Positions 16,611-24,132 of a stretch of 64,000 bases of DNA are shown here, piece after piece. Position numbers and translations under genes: made by a program. The notes under the pieces were generated by a model, which was not told the origin of the DNA, did not search any database, and worked only from the letters and a program-made list of their open reading frames with translations. Where the stretch lies: contig DAWV01000005.1 in assembly GCA_002506085.1 (NCBI GenBank), forward strand, positions 12,885 through 76,884. The letters run 5' to 3'. The first letter of the stretch is position 1. Each line of letters opens with the position of its first letter. This DNA comes from Methanocorpusculaceae archaeon UBA425 (GTDB lineage: Archaea; Halobacteriota; Methanomicrobia; Methanomicrobiales; Methanocorpusculaceae).

Positions 16611-18097
16611 TTTCCCGGCCTCAGTAATCTATTCATACCTGCGATGACTGCCTCAACGCTTGCTTCGATAATGTCTGTTCTTGCCCCGCGGGAAGTCAGA
16701 GACCTCCCGTCTTTTCTCATTTTCACCGTTACATCAACCATCGCGTCCGTACCTCCATTGATTGCGTCCACATGATATTCTTCGAGTTGTATGTCTCCGA
16801 GCATTGCCACAGACTGCTGAAGGACCTTGAGGGTAGCATCGACCGGACCCGTTCCGGTCGCGGCGCCGGTTATTTTCTGCCCGTTTACTTCCATCGTCAC
16901 GGACGCGGTCGGAATGGCATTACTGCCGCTCACAACCGTAAACTGCTTTAAGCTGAGCACCGGTTTGCACTCCAGCTGCATGACTGAATCGGCAATTGCC
17001 ATTACATCAGCGTCCGTGACTTTCATTCCCAGATCACCGACTTTTTTCACGCGTGCGAGAATCTCTGCGAGTTGTTTCTCGTTTGGATCGTAGCCAAGTT
17101 CATGTAAGGCCGACTGAACGGAGGCAGTCCCGGAATGCTTTCCGAGAACGATTCTCCGCTTTCTTCCAACAATTTCGGGGGCCATGGGTTCGTACGTTGC
17201 GGTATCCCGAAGGAGACCGTGTGCATGGATGCCGCTTTCGTGGGTGAATGCCATTGTGCCGACAATCGGCTTGTTTGCCGCGAGAGAGATTTTTGTCAGC
17301 TGGGATACGAGCGTTGACAGTCCATAGATTTTCGTCGTGTCAATTCCCGTATTATAGCTGTACAGCTTCTCAAGAACCATTACGACCTCTTCGAACGCTG
17401 CATTTCCGGCACGTTCACCAATTCCGTTGATTGTCGTGTGGACGCAGGTCGCTCCGGACTTTAATGCCGAGATACTGTTTGCAACAGCAAGACCGAGATC
17501 ATTATGGCAGTGAATGCTCAGTGGGGCAAAGCATAACGGCGGGATGATTTCGGCCGTTTTCTCAGGGGTCAGAAGTCCTACAGTATCACAGAAACAAAGC
17601 CTGTCAGCTCCGTGTTCGACTCCATCTTTAAAAATCCGGGCCAGATACTGCTGATCTGCCCGCGAAGAGTCTTCGCCGGAGAGTTCGACAATGAGCCCTC
17701 TCTCCTTGGCGTATGCAATGGATTCCATTGCCATTACATAGACCTCTTCGCGGGTTTTCCCGAGTTTTTTTGTAATATGAAGGTCAGAAACTGGAACGAC
17801 AAGATGCACAGAATCCACCCCGCATTTCACGGCGACATCAATGTCTTCGTGTTTCGCGCGTACATAGGTGCAGATTTCTGCGTTGAATCCCGCATCAGAT
17901 ATCAGCCGTAAAGCCTCTCTTTCGCCTTCGGACGCGACTGCCGATCCGGCCTCAATCACGTTCACACCTATGGCGGAAAGTTCTTCTGCGATCTTAAGTT
18001 TCTGGGTGGGTGTCAGAGAGACGCCCGGCGTCTGTTCCCCGTCACGAAGCGTCGTGTCCAGGAAACGAATCCGCTCATAGCCAAATAAAACAATCAC
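16607..18097 (-). CDS. cimA: (R)-citramalate synthase
   Basis: A 496-residue HMGL-family enzyme that condenses pyruvate with acetyl-CoA, the start of the threonine-independent isoleucine route of methanogens. FLDTTLRDGEQTPGVSL and HCHNDLGLAVAN mark the barrel, and a LeuA-type dimer domain follows. Its grouping with ilvBN and its differences from LeuA (CTYVRAKHEDID, VVPVSDLHITKK) fit CimA. The only in-frame start is GTG 18097. The ribosome site GGAG (18111-18114) is better spaced (9 nt) for an out-of-frame ATG at 18101, which opens an 8-residue ORF. A one-base loss from an ancestral ATG-GAG-CGG start could also explain this. Confidence 0.9.
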   Translation of the reverse strand: MIVLFGYERIRFLDTTLRDGEQTPGVSLTPTQKLKIAEELSAIGVNVIEAGSAVASEGEREALRLISDAGFNAEICTYVRAKHEDIDVAVKCGVDSVHLVVPVSDLHITKKLGKTREEVYVMAMESIAYAKERGLIVELSGEDSSRADQQYLARIFKDGVEHGADRLCFCDTVGLLTPEKTAEIIPPLCFAPLSIHCHNDLGLAVANSISALKSGATCVHTTINGIGERAGNAAFEEVVMVLEKLYSYNTGIDTTKIYGLSTLVSQLTKISLAANKPIVGTMAFTHESGIHAHGLLRDTATYEPMAPEIVGRKRRIVLGKHSGTASVQSALHELGYDPNEKQLAEILARVKKVGDLGMKVTDADVMAIADSVMQLECKPVLSLKQFTVVSGSNAIPTASVTMEVNGQKITGAATGTGPVDATLKVLQQSVAMLGDIQLEEYHVDAINGGTDAMVDVTVKMRKDGRSLTSRGARTDIIEASVEAVIAGMNRLLRPGK

Positions 18098-18101
18098 TCA
18101 T
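18075..18101 (-). CDS. Candidate cimA upstream mini-ORF (8 aa, MSDCFIWL)
   Basis: ATG 18101 follows GGAG with 9 nt spacing, and a TATA-like TATTTATAG lies at 18139-18147. The ORF ends CTA TGA. CimA continues in the +1 frame exactly across this stop (GAG CGG ATT). The mini-ORF contains Ile, Trp and Leu codons next to the stop. It may be a leader peptide, a frameshift start, or a chance ORF left by a start-codon mutation. Weak evidence on its own. Confidence 0.35.
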   Translation of the reverse strand: MSDCFIWL

Positions 18102-18244
18102 GGGATTAAACTCCGGTTAGATAGTCTGATTTCAATTACTATAAATACGTTTTGTATAATCCGCAAAATTATGCGCTCACATCGACATTTTTCGGGTGAG
18201 AGCGCGGAATACCATAAATCACGGCTTTACCGTAAATACAAAGG

Positions 18245-18256
18245 GAAAGATTTATC
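18245..18256 (+). promoter_or_regulatory. Duplicated leuA-type promoter before ilvC
   Basis: GAAAGATTTATC is identical to the leuA promoter element, and the next ATG (18282) is again 25 bp away. It probably drives ilvC from a leuA-derived control region. Confidence 0.5.
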
Positions 18257-18281
18257 TCAAACCAGTGCATTGATACTGGGT

Positions 18282-18347
18282 ATGTCTCAGGAAGATGGGA
18301 TTGGAGAAGTCACTGCGAAAGTGGCGGATCGCATTCTATTGCGATAA
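18282..18347 (+). CDS. Candidate ilvC leader peptide (21 aa), leuA-leader copy
   Basis: An ATG-to-TAA ORF beginning MSQEDGIGEVTAKV and ending ILLR, related to the leuA leader ORF (shared IG-V-TA, VAD and LL). The Leu pair reads CTA TTG. The following leuA-like fragment is in the +1 frame, the same geometry as at leuA. Confidence 0.5.
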   Translation: MSQEDGIGEVTAKVADRILLR

Positions 18348-18660
18348 AAGTACAGTCGACACGAAAAGAGGAGTGACTATTTTAGACACCACACTTCGTG
18401 ATGGTGAACAGACGCCCGGCGTAGCATTCACACCGGAGCAGAAAATTATAATTGCGCATCAGCTTTCCGAGATCGGCGTTGATGTGATCGAGGCAGGATT
18501 TCCGGCATCTTCAGATGTCGGGTTTGAAACTGTGAAAAGGGTCTGTGCTGAAGAGGGTATCCGCCCGATAATCTGCGGACGTGCCTTCCGGAACCTCCGG
18601 CAAAAAAACGTTCTTAATGTCGTTTACCCATCCGGAGGATTTGACAAACAGACCATTTGA
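18295..18660 (+). pseudogene. Truncated leuA 5' fragment in front of ilvC
   Basis: From about residue 20 this frame is nearly identical to LeuA (ILDTTLRDGEQTPGVAF, HQLSEIGVDVIEAGFPASS, VKRVCAEEGIRPIICG), then switches to unrelated sequence for about 26 codons and stops. It holds only the first ~95 codons of the barrel and cannot be an enzyme. Divergence from leuA is mostly at third positions, so it is an old duplication or has been kept under coding constraint. The copied part begins at the promoter and is inverted relative to leuA. It now forms the ~430-nt 5' region of ilvC. A 7-bp stem (CCTCCGG and CCGGAGG) lies in the novel tail. Confidence 0.75.
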
Positions 18661-18709
18661 TCTTTGGATTACAGACTAACCAGTATTACGAAAAACGAAG
18701 GATAAAACC

Positions 18710-19702
18710 ATGATGGAAAAATATTACGAAACTGATGCAGATCTCAAAAATCTCGCAGGAAAAACGATCGCTGTAATCGGTTACGGTTCACAGGGAAGAG
18801 GACAGTCCTTAAATTTAAAAGACAGCGGTCTTAAGGTCATTATCGGAGTCAGACCGGGAAAAAGCAGAGACCAGGCAAAAAAAGACGGACAGGAAGTCTA
18901 CGATGTAGCCGAAGCCTCCAAAAAAGCCGACATCATCATGATCCTCGTCCCGGACGAGTTACAGGCTGCCGTCTACAAGAGCGAAATCATGCCCTACATG
19001 ACCGAGAAAAAGTGCCTGATGTTCTCGCACGGGTTCAACATTCACTATGGTCAGATCGTTCCTCCGGCAAATGTCGATGTAATCATGGTGGCGCCGAAAG
19101 GTCCCGGACACATGGTCAGAAGAACCTATGAGCAGGGAATGGGCGTTCCGGCACTTATCGCGATCGAACAGGACTACACGGGAAACGCGAAGAAATACGC
19201 TCTTGCGTATGCAAAAGGAATCGGAGCAACCCGGGCCGTTGTACTTGAAACCACGTTCAGAGAGGAGACCGAGACTGATCTTTTCGGCGAGCAGGCCGTC
19301 CTCTGCGGAGGAGTGACCTCTCTGATTAAAGCGGGATTTGACACCCTTGTCGATGCAGGATACGCCCCCGAGATGGCATACCTTGAAGTGTGCCATGAAA
19401 TGAAACTCATCGTCGACCTCATCTATGAGGGTGGATTCACAAAAATGCGGGAAGCTGTGAGCAACACGGCACAATACGGCGACGTTTCCCGCGGGCCGCG
19501 TGTTATCGGCCGCGAATCCTATGAAGCTATGAGTGAGATTCTCTATGAGATTCAGTCCGGAGAGTTTGCAAAGGAGTGGATGCTCGAATGCATGGTCAAC
19601 AAACCGGTATTCAATGCACTTACCCGTGCAGATGAGGAACATGAAATCGAGAAAGTCGGCGCAGAGCTTCGCGGAATGATGCCGCAGTTCAAAAAGAACT
19701 GA
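18710..19702 (+). CDS. ilvC: Ketol-acid reductoisomerase
   Basis: A 330-residue NADPH enzyme that isomerises and reduces acetolactate in valine, leucine and isoleucine synthesis. The N-terminal Rossmann motif is GYGSQGRGQSLNLKDSG; the C-terminal knotted domain carries ETDLFGEQAVLCGG with the metal-binding Asp and Glu. The start may be the first or second of two adjacent ATGs; GAAGGA precedes. It stands alone downstream of the leuA-derived leader. Confidence 0.95.
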   Translation: MMEKYYETDADLKNLAGKTIAVIGYGSQGRGQSLNLKDSGLKVIIGVRPGKSRDQAKKDGQEVYDVAEASKKADIIMILVPDELQAAVYKSEIMPYMTEKKCLMFSHGFNIHYGQIVPPANVDVIMVAPKGPGHMVRRTYEQGMGVPALIAIEQDYTGNAKKYALAYAKGIGATRAVVLETTFREETETDLFGEQAVLCGGVTSLIKAGFDTLVDAGYAPEMAYLEVCHEMKLIVDLIYEGGFTKMREAVSNTAQYGDVSRGPRVIGRESYEAMSEILYEIQSGEFAKEWMLECMVNKPVFNALTRADEEHEIEKVGAELRGMMPQFKKN

Positions 19703-19725
19703 CCCACCATTTTTTAGCGGCATAT

Positions 19726-19737
19726 GGTTTTATTACC
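19726..19737 (+). promoter_or_regulatory. Promoter of the aromatic amino acid leader
   Basis: GGTTTTATTACC, with TTTTATTA at 19728-19735, is centred about 27 bp before ATG 19759. The transcript would begin at the leader ORF start codon, leaving a ~240-nt region before the first enzyme gene. Confidence 0.5.
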
Positions 19738-19758
19738 TATAACAGGAATTAATATATC

Positions 19759-19884
19759 ATGTGCAAGGAGTCTCTCCCGGAAATGCGTTGTAACGCTCCG
19801 AGCAGATGCTCTGTACCGAGCACATTACTAGCCACTTTTGTAATTTTTAGCAGCTTTAGTATTCAGTTCTGGTTTAGACAGTAA
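19759..19884 (+). CDS. Candidate Phe-rich leader peptide (41 aa)
   Basis: An ATG-to-TAA ORF whose last 16 residues read TFVIFSSFSIQFWFRQ: five Phe codons (19837, 19846, 19855, 19867, 19873) and one Trp. It starts where the transcript is predicted to start. It precedes the ADH synthase and prephenate dehydratase genes, the latter committed to phenylalanine. Phe-rich peptides before pheA genes are the classic sign of ribosome-mediated attenuation in bacteria. A stem-loop begins five bases after the stop. The ORF is too short for database support; composition and position carry the call. Confidence 0.6.
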   Translation: MCKESLPEMRCNAPSRCSVPSTLLATFVIFSSFSIQFWFRQ

Positions 19885-19888
19885 GTTT

Positions 19889-19954
19889 GCTGCACCAGAT
19901 TGAATTTCCATAAAACCACTAGCCATTTTGTCGGGAACTTTTTTCTGGTGCAGC
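19889..19954 (+). promoter_or_regulatory. 11-bp stem-loop after the Phe-rich leader
   Basis: GCTGCACCAGA (19889-19899) pairs perfectly with TCTGGTGCAGC (19944-19954), enclosing a 44-nt loop that ends in a T6 tract. Segments inside the leader ORF (GCAGC at 19850-19854 and CTGG at 19869-19872) could pair with the left arm instead. ACTAGCCA followed by a T-run occurs twice, at 19827 and 19918. Competing structures fit an attenuator (inference). Confidence 0.5.
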
Positions 19955-20000
19955 GAAAGCCAGGCAATTTTCAGAATAATCACCAAAAAAGGAAGCAAAC

Positions 20001-20798
20001 ATGAGAGGAAAAGAAATCAGACTCCAAAGAATCATGAACCGTGACACAGGAACAACCGTTATCGTCCCAATGGATCACGGCGTATCAAGCGGCCCTATTC
20101 CAGGGTTAATCGATCTCGAAAGAACTGTTGATCTTGTAGCAAAAGGCGGAGCAAACGCAGTGATCGGGCATATGGGCCTTGCTCTCCACGGCCACAGAAA
20201 AGGCGGACCGGACATCGGACTGATTCTGCATCTTTCCGCAAGCACAGACCTCGGACCCGACCCGAACAATAAAGTGCTTGTCAACAGCGTACAGACTGCA
20301 CTAAAAATGGGAGCTGACGGTGTGTCCATGCACGTCAACATCGGCGCTGATAATGAGGCGAACATGCTTGCCGACCTGGGTCATGTCGCAATCGAATGCA
20401 TCGAATGGGGCATGCCTCTCCTCGCGATGATGTACCCGAGAGGGAAGAACATCAACCCATCGAATCTGACAGAGGCCGTCAAACTCGCTGCCCGCGTCGG
20501 TTCCGAACTTGGCGCCGACATCGTGAAAACAGTGTACACCGGAGACCCGGATTCATTCAGAGAGGTAACCGAAGGATGTCATGTGCCGGTCGTTATCGCC
20601 GGCGGCTCGAAGATGGACGCCCTTTCGACCATGCTGCTGATTGAAGGTGCAATGGAAGGAGGGGCGGCAGGTGTCTCTATCGGAAGAAATGCCTTCCAGT
20701 ACCAGTATCCGGACAAATTTGTGCGGGCAGCTGCCATGATCGTACATGAAAGAAGAACCGCAGAAGAGGCAATAGAAATTCTACTGAACGGGGAGTAA
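20001..20798 (+). CDS. 2-amino-3,7-dideoxy-D-threo-hept-6-ulosonate (ADH) synthase
   Basis: A 265-residue class I aldolase-type TIM barrel related to MJ0400. In methanogens this enzyme starts the alternative route to 3-dehydroquinate, replacing DAHP synthase. The start MRGKEIRLQRIMNRDTG, the segment VPMDHGVSSGPIPGL, the Schiff-base lysine region VKTVYTGD and the phosphate-binding GGSK fit. A GGAAG ribosome site precedes the ATG by 6 nt. Followed 7 bp later by the prephenate dehydratase gene, so one aromatic amino acid operon. Confidence 0.88.
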   Translation: MRGKEIRLQRIMNRDTGTTVIVPMDHGVSSGPIPGLIDLERTVDLVAKGGANAVIGHMGLALHGHRKGGPDIGLILHLSASTDLGPDPNNKVLVNSVQTALKMGADGVSMHVNIGADNEANMLADLGHVAIECIEWGMPLLAMMYPRGKNINPSNLTEAVKLAARVGSELGADIVKTVYTGDPDSFREVTEGCHVPVVIAGGSKMDALSTMLLIEGAMEGGAAGVSIGRNAFQYQYPDKFVRAAAMIVHERRTAEEAIEILLNGE

Positions 20799-20805
20799 GG
20801 GGGGA

Positions 20806-21618
20806 ATGACACTCGCAGCACTGGGACCAAGGGGTACATTTTCCTGTGAACTTGCCGGGTTAATCAAAGAAGAAGGAGAGGAGATCCTTCTTTTTCCGAC
20901 AATCAGGGAAGTATTCTCGGCTGTATCGGCACACCATATCAGAGGGATTGTACCCGTGGAAAACAGCGAAGCGGGCGGTGTTGGAGAGACCCTTGATGGT
21001 CTTCTCGAGACGCCATGTACCATAACCGCCGAGTATTACCTGCCAATCAGACACTTTTTCGTATCTGGATATAAACCGGAAGAAATTTCGGTTGTCTACC
21101 TCCACCCCCAGACGCATGAACAGTGCAGTGTCTTCTTGAGACGCCTGAAGGATGCGGAACTGATTCACACGAGTAGTAACGCACAAAGTGCAAAACTGGC
21201 GGCATCGACAGGAAAATCCGCGGCCGTGACAACAGAAAGTGCGGCTAAGCTGTATAATCTACCGATACTGCAAAAAGACATCCAGAACTCCGAAAACAAT
21301 ACGACACGGTTCCTTGAGATTTCCGCAGGAGACAAAGCGCCGGTCAATCCGGAAAAATGCAGTATTGTGATTCTGCCGAAAGAGAATCAACCCGGTCTCT
21401 TATATGGGATTCTGGGAGTTTTTGCACGCAGAGGAATTAATCTCACCAGAATCGAGTCAAGACCATCCAAAGAAGGCATCGGCAGATACAACTTTTTCAT
21501 TGATATTGAAACAGGGAATGGATGGAAGGATGCCGTGCGGGAGCTGAAGGCCGCGACCCGGGTAAAAGAGCTTGGCTGTTATAAAAATCTGAGCGGGAAA
21601 CTCCCGGGGATACAGTGA
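20806..21618 (+). CDS. pheA: Prephenate dehydratase
   Basis: A 270-residue protein that converts prephenate to phenylpyruvate for phenylalanine. An N-terminal dehydratase domain (LGPRGTFSCELA, VPVENSEAGGVGETLD) and the TTRFLEI motif are followed by a C-terminal ACT domain with ESRPSKEGIGRYNFFIDIE, which normally binds phenylalanine for feedback inhibition. No chorismate mutase domain is fused. The upstream Phe-rich leader ORF suggests a second, expression-level control. Confidence 0.93.
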   Translation: MTLAALGPRGTFSCELAGLIKEEGEEILLFPTIREVFSAVSAHHIRGIVPVENSEAGGVGETLDGLLETPCTITAEYYLPIRHFFVSGYKPEEISVVYLHPQTHEQCSVFLRRLKDAELIHTSSNAQSAKLAASTGKSAAVTTESAAKLYNLPILQKDIQNSENNTTRFLEISAGDKAPVNPEKCSIVILPKENQPGLLYGILGVFARRGINLTRIESRPSKEGIGRYNFFIDIETGNGWKDAVRELKAATRVKELGCYKNLSGKLPGIQ

Positions 21619-21711
21619 GTAACGGATATATCATCTTTTTTTGTACGAATTGAGTCTTTCAGTTGTAATTGAGAACACTATATAATAAAGAATCTCGTGA
21701 AAAAAAAACGA

Positions 21712-21785
21712 CGCACCGGTCGGGATTTGAACCCGAGTCATAGGCTCCGGAGGCCCATAGGATATCCTGACTACCCTATCGGTGC
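21712..21785 (-). tRNA. tRNA-Arg (anticodon CCG)
   Basis: The minus strand folds as a cloverleaf: acceptor GCACCGA with CCGGTGC, T arm TCGGG-TTCAAAT-CCCGA, anticodon stem TGGGC/GCCTA around loop CTCCGGA. No CCA is encoded. A T-run follows. Confidence 0.9.
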
Positions 21786-21857
21786 AAATGCATTACGTTG
21801 AACGCCTTAGTATATTGAGCGTGACAGTATTTTAATCCTCGTTAAAATGAGGGAATA

Positions 21858-22916
21858 TTATTTTCTCTGCTGATACTGATACCAGATGCGGCATGCCCCT
21901 TCGTGGGATACCATACAAGGTCCGACCGGGACACGCGGCGTGCAGGTTTTGCCGAAAAGCTTGCAATCCGAAGGGTCGGCCATACCGCGGAGAACTTTGT
22001 CACAGATACAGCCCGCCTTTTTCGTGACTTTTTCATAGACCAGATCGAACTTCTTCTGGGCATCGAACTGTTCAAACTCCGGCTTAAGGGCAAGACCGGA
22101 TTTCGGAATGACCGGGAACCCGCGCCACTCGACGTCGATAGGAGTGAACACCTCCTTCATCAGATTCTGTGCCTTCACGTTTCCGTCACGGGTCACCACA
22201 CGCGGATAGGCATTCTCGACCTTCGCCTCGCCATTCTCCACCTGCCTTGCAATCATCAGTAAAGCCAGAAGAATATCCTCAGGTTCGAATCCGGCAACAA
22301 CCTGCGGAACCTTGAACTGTTCATATTCATGATACCCCATCACCGCACAGACATGACCCGGGAGAATGAACCCGTCCAGGGCTGCTTCGCCCTGGGCCAT
22401 AAGCCACTCCATTGCCGGCGGGACAAGACGGTGCGAGACAAGAATGCTGAAGTTCTCCGGCGGTTGGGTGAGAAGCGCGGCAGCCACAGTTGGAACAGTC
22501 GTTTCAAATCCGACCGAGATGAACGCAACCTCCTTATCCGGATTCTGGCGGGCGATTTCCACAACCTTTGCCACACCCTGAACGATTCTGACATCCCCGT
22601 CAACCTGTTCGAGCGAGGTCTTCGAGCCCGGCACACGGAGAAGATCTCCATAGGTACACACGATACAACCTTTGCGTGCAAGTTCGCAGGCAGCATCTAT
22701 TTCTCCCTGGGGAGTGATACACACCGGACATCCCGGTCCCATCACGATTTTCATCTGCGGGGGAAGAACAGAACGAATACCGTATTTTGCAATCGCCGCT
22801 TCATGGGTGCCGCAAACATGCATAATCCGGATATCTTTATCCACTACCTCGGAGAGTGTTTTTGCAATATCTGTGCCGAGCGTCATAATGTATGTATATT
22901 GCACGTCACTCCACAT
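21858..22916 (-). CDS. hypD: [NiFe] hydrogenase maturation protein HypD
   Basis: HypD is the Fe-S scaffold on which, with HypC, the Fe(CN)2CO unit of NiFe hydrogenases is assembled. The family motifs MHVCGTHE, MGPGCPVC, FISVGFETT and the C-terminal cysteines in DCKLFGKTCTPRVPVGPCMV and GACRIW are present. I chose ATG 22916 because AGGTG stands 5 nt upstream; ATG 22886 and an upstream start at 22961 remain possible. It stands alone here; the other hyp genes are not in the window. Confidence 0.92.
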   Translation of the reverse strand: MWSDVQYTYIMTLGTDIAKTLSEVVDKDIRIMHVCGTHEAAIAKYGIRSVLPPQMKIVMGPGCPVCITPQGEIDAACELARKGCIVCTYGDLLRVPGSKTSLEQVDGDVRIVQGVAKVVEIARQNPDKEVAFISVGFETTVPTVAAALLTQPPENFSILVSHRLVPPAMEWLMAQGEAALDGFILPGHVCAVMGYHEYEQFKVPQVVAGFEPEDILLALLMIARQVENGEAKVENAYPRVVTRDGNVKAQNLMKEVFTPIDVEWRGFPVIPKSGLALKPEFEQFDAQKKFDLVYEKVTKKAGCICDKVLRGMADPSDCKLFGKTCTPRVPVGPCMVSHEGACRIWYQYQQRK

Positions 22917-23046
22917 AATCACACCTCTTTTTAACGATTGGATGGGAACAGGACCGGACATATTCTGCGTGCAGGATAGGCAGTCAAGAGAATGAAATGA
23001 ATTCGATAACAGGTATGTCCAACTAAAAAAAAGAGATTTCCGGAAA

Positions 23047-23616
23047 TTATTTTCTCAGCTGCAGGATTAACTTTGCAACATTATCTCCAAACTTTTCGAG
23101 CGTGGCAATCCCTTCCTTATCGTTTGCCACATCACCCGGAGCGTGACCATATGCGATATTCCAGTATGACGACCCGCAGACAATCATATCTGAGATGAAA
23201 AATGCCATAAGCATCTCCTGCAGTGTTGACATCACACCGGCACGGCGTGCCACAACGACCGGACCGCCCACTTTCCCCGAAAGCCAGTTTCCGTTTGCAC
23301 GGGCAACCATCGAAAGACGCTGCATCAGATTCATCACATCTCCGCGTGCCGTCCCGAAATACACCGGAGCTCCGATGATAAAACCGTCTGCTTCTTTGAT
23401 GTCGTCCAGCATATCGTTCAATGCGTCATTAAGGGAACACTTTCCGTTTTTCGCACATTCTCCGCACGCAATACAACCCTGAATCGGTTTACCGCGAAGA
23501 GAGATTACTTTTGCAGTAAGACCCCGTTTTTCGATAGCATCCCTGCACACATTAACTGCATATTCGGTGTTTCCTTTCGCCCGCGGGCTCCCGGAAATTA
23601 AAATGACATCTGCCAT
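23047..23616 (-). CDS. Iron-sulfur flavoprotein (NADPH-dependent FMN reductase family)
   Basis: A 189-residue flavodoxin-like protein. SGSPRAKGNTEYA near residues 8-20 binds the FMN phosphate, and GAPVYFGTARGDV contacts the ring. Cys48, Cys51, Cys54 and Cys60 form the compact cysteine motif of Isf-type proteins, which bind a 4Fe-4S cluster. Such proteins take electrons from ferredoxin in methanogens and are linked to oxidative stress; the exact partner is unknown here. Single gene. Confidence 0.85.
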   Translation of the reverse strand: MADVILISGSPRAKGNTEYAVNVCRDAIEKRGLTAKVISLRGKPIQGCIACGECAKNGKCSLNDALNDMLDDIKEADGFIIGAPVYFGTARGDVMNLMQRLSMVARANGNWLSGKVGGPVVVARRAGVMSTLQEMLMAFFISDMIVCGSSYWNIAYGHAPGDVANDKEGIATLEKFGDNVAKLILQLRK

Positions 23617-23652
23617 ACATAGTAATTGTCCGGCACAATTAAAAAAGTAAGG

Positions 23653-24063
23653 TTAATTGGTGATTACGCGGGTATTTTTCCCCATCAGTTTTCCGCACTG
23701 TACTTTACCAACAACGAGAATATTGATTCCGCTGACCTCGGCAGAAACTATTTCCGGACGAAGCAGAACATCGCCTTCTGATTTGATGACACGGACCTTC
23801 GCATTATCACATACTGTCAGCTGTTCCAGACCGGAATCAAGTTCCCCCTCAATGACTGCGTCATGACAGATAACCGCTCCATTGCATTTTACATTCCCGG
23901 CTACATGGGACTCGGGACCAAGAAGGAGTTTGCCGGTAACGACCAGATCCCGCCAGAAATGGGTCCTGGGGGGAACAAGAAAATCACCCTCTATTTTTAC
24001 AGAGTCACGAAAATATGAACCTGCTTCTGCCATATGCAGATTATCTTTTACGAATACCTTCAT
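23653..24063 (-). CDS. Bactofilin-like / polymer-forming beta-helix protein
   Basis: A 136-residue protein made mostly of short hydrophobic beta repeats (KIEGDFLVPPRTHF, LVVTGKLLLGPESHVAGNVKCNGAVI, AVIEGELDSG). Repeats of this kind form a small right-handed beta helix as in bactofilins (DUF583) and hexapeptide proteins. No enzyme residues stand out. Its role, scaffold or surface related, is not known. Confidence 0.65.
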   Translation of the reverse strand: MKVFVKDNLHMAEAGSYFRDSVKIEGDFLVPPRTHFWRDLVVTGKLLLGPESHVAGNVKCNGAVICHDAVIEGELDSGLEQLTVCDNAKVRVIKSEGDVLLRPEIVSAEVSGINILVVGKVQCGKLMGKNTRVITN

Positions 24064-24132
24064 GTTACCCCATGTATATTACTAATCCTATCTACTCCGG
24101 GAATATTAATAGGTTCTGAATAATAGTGCCCG

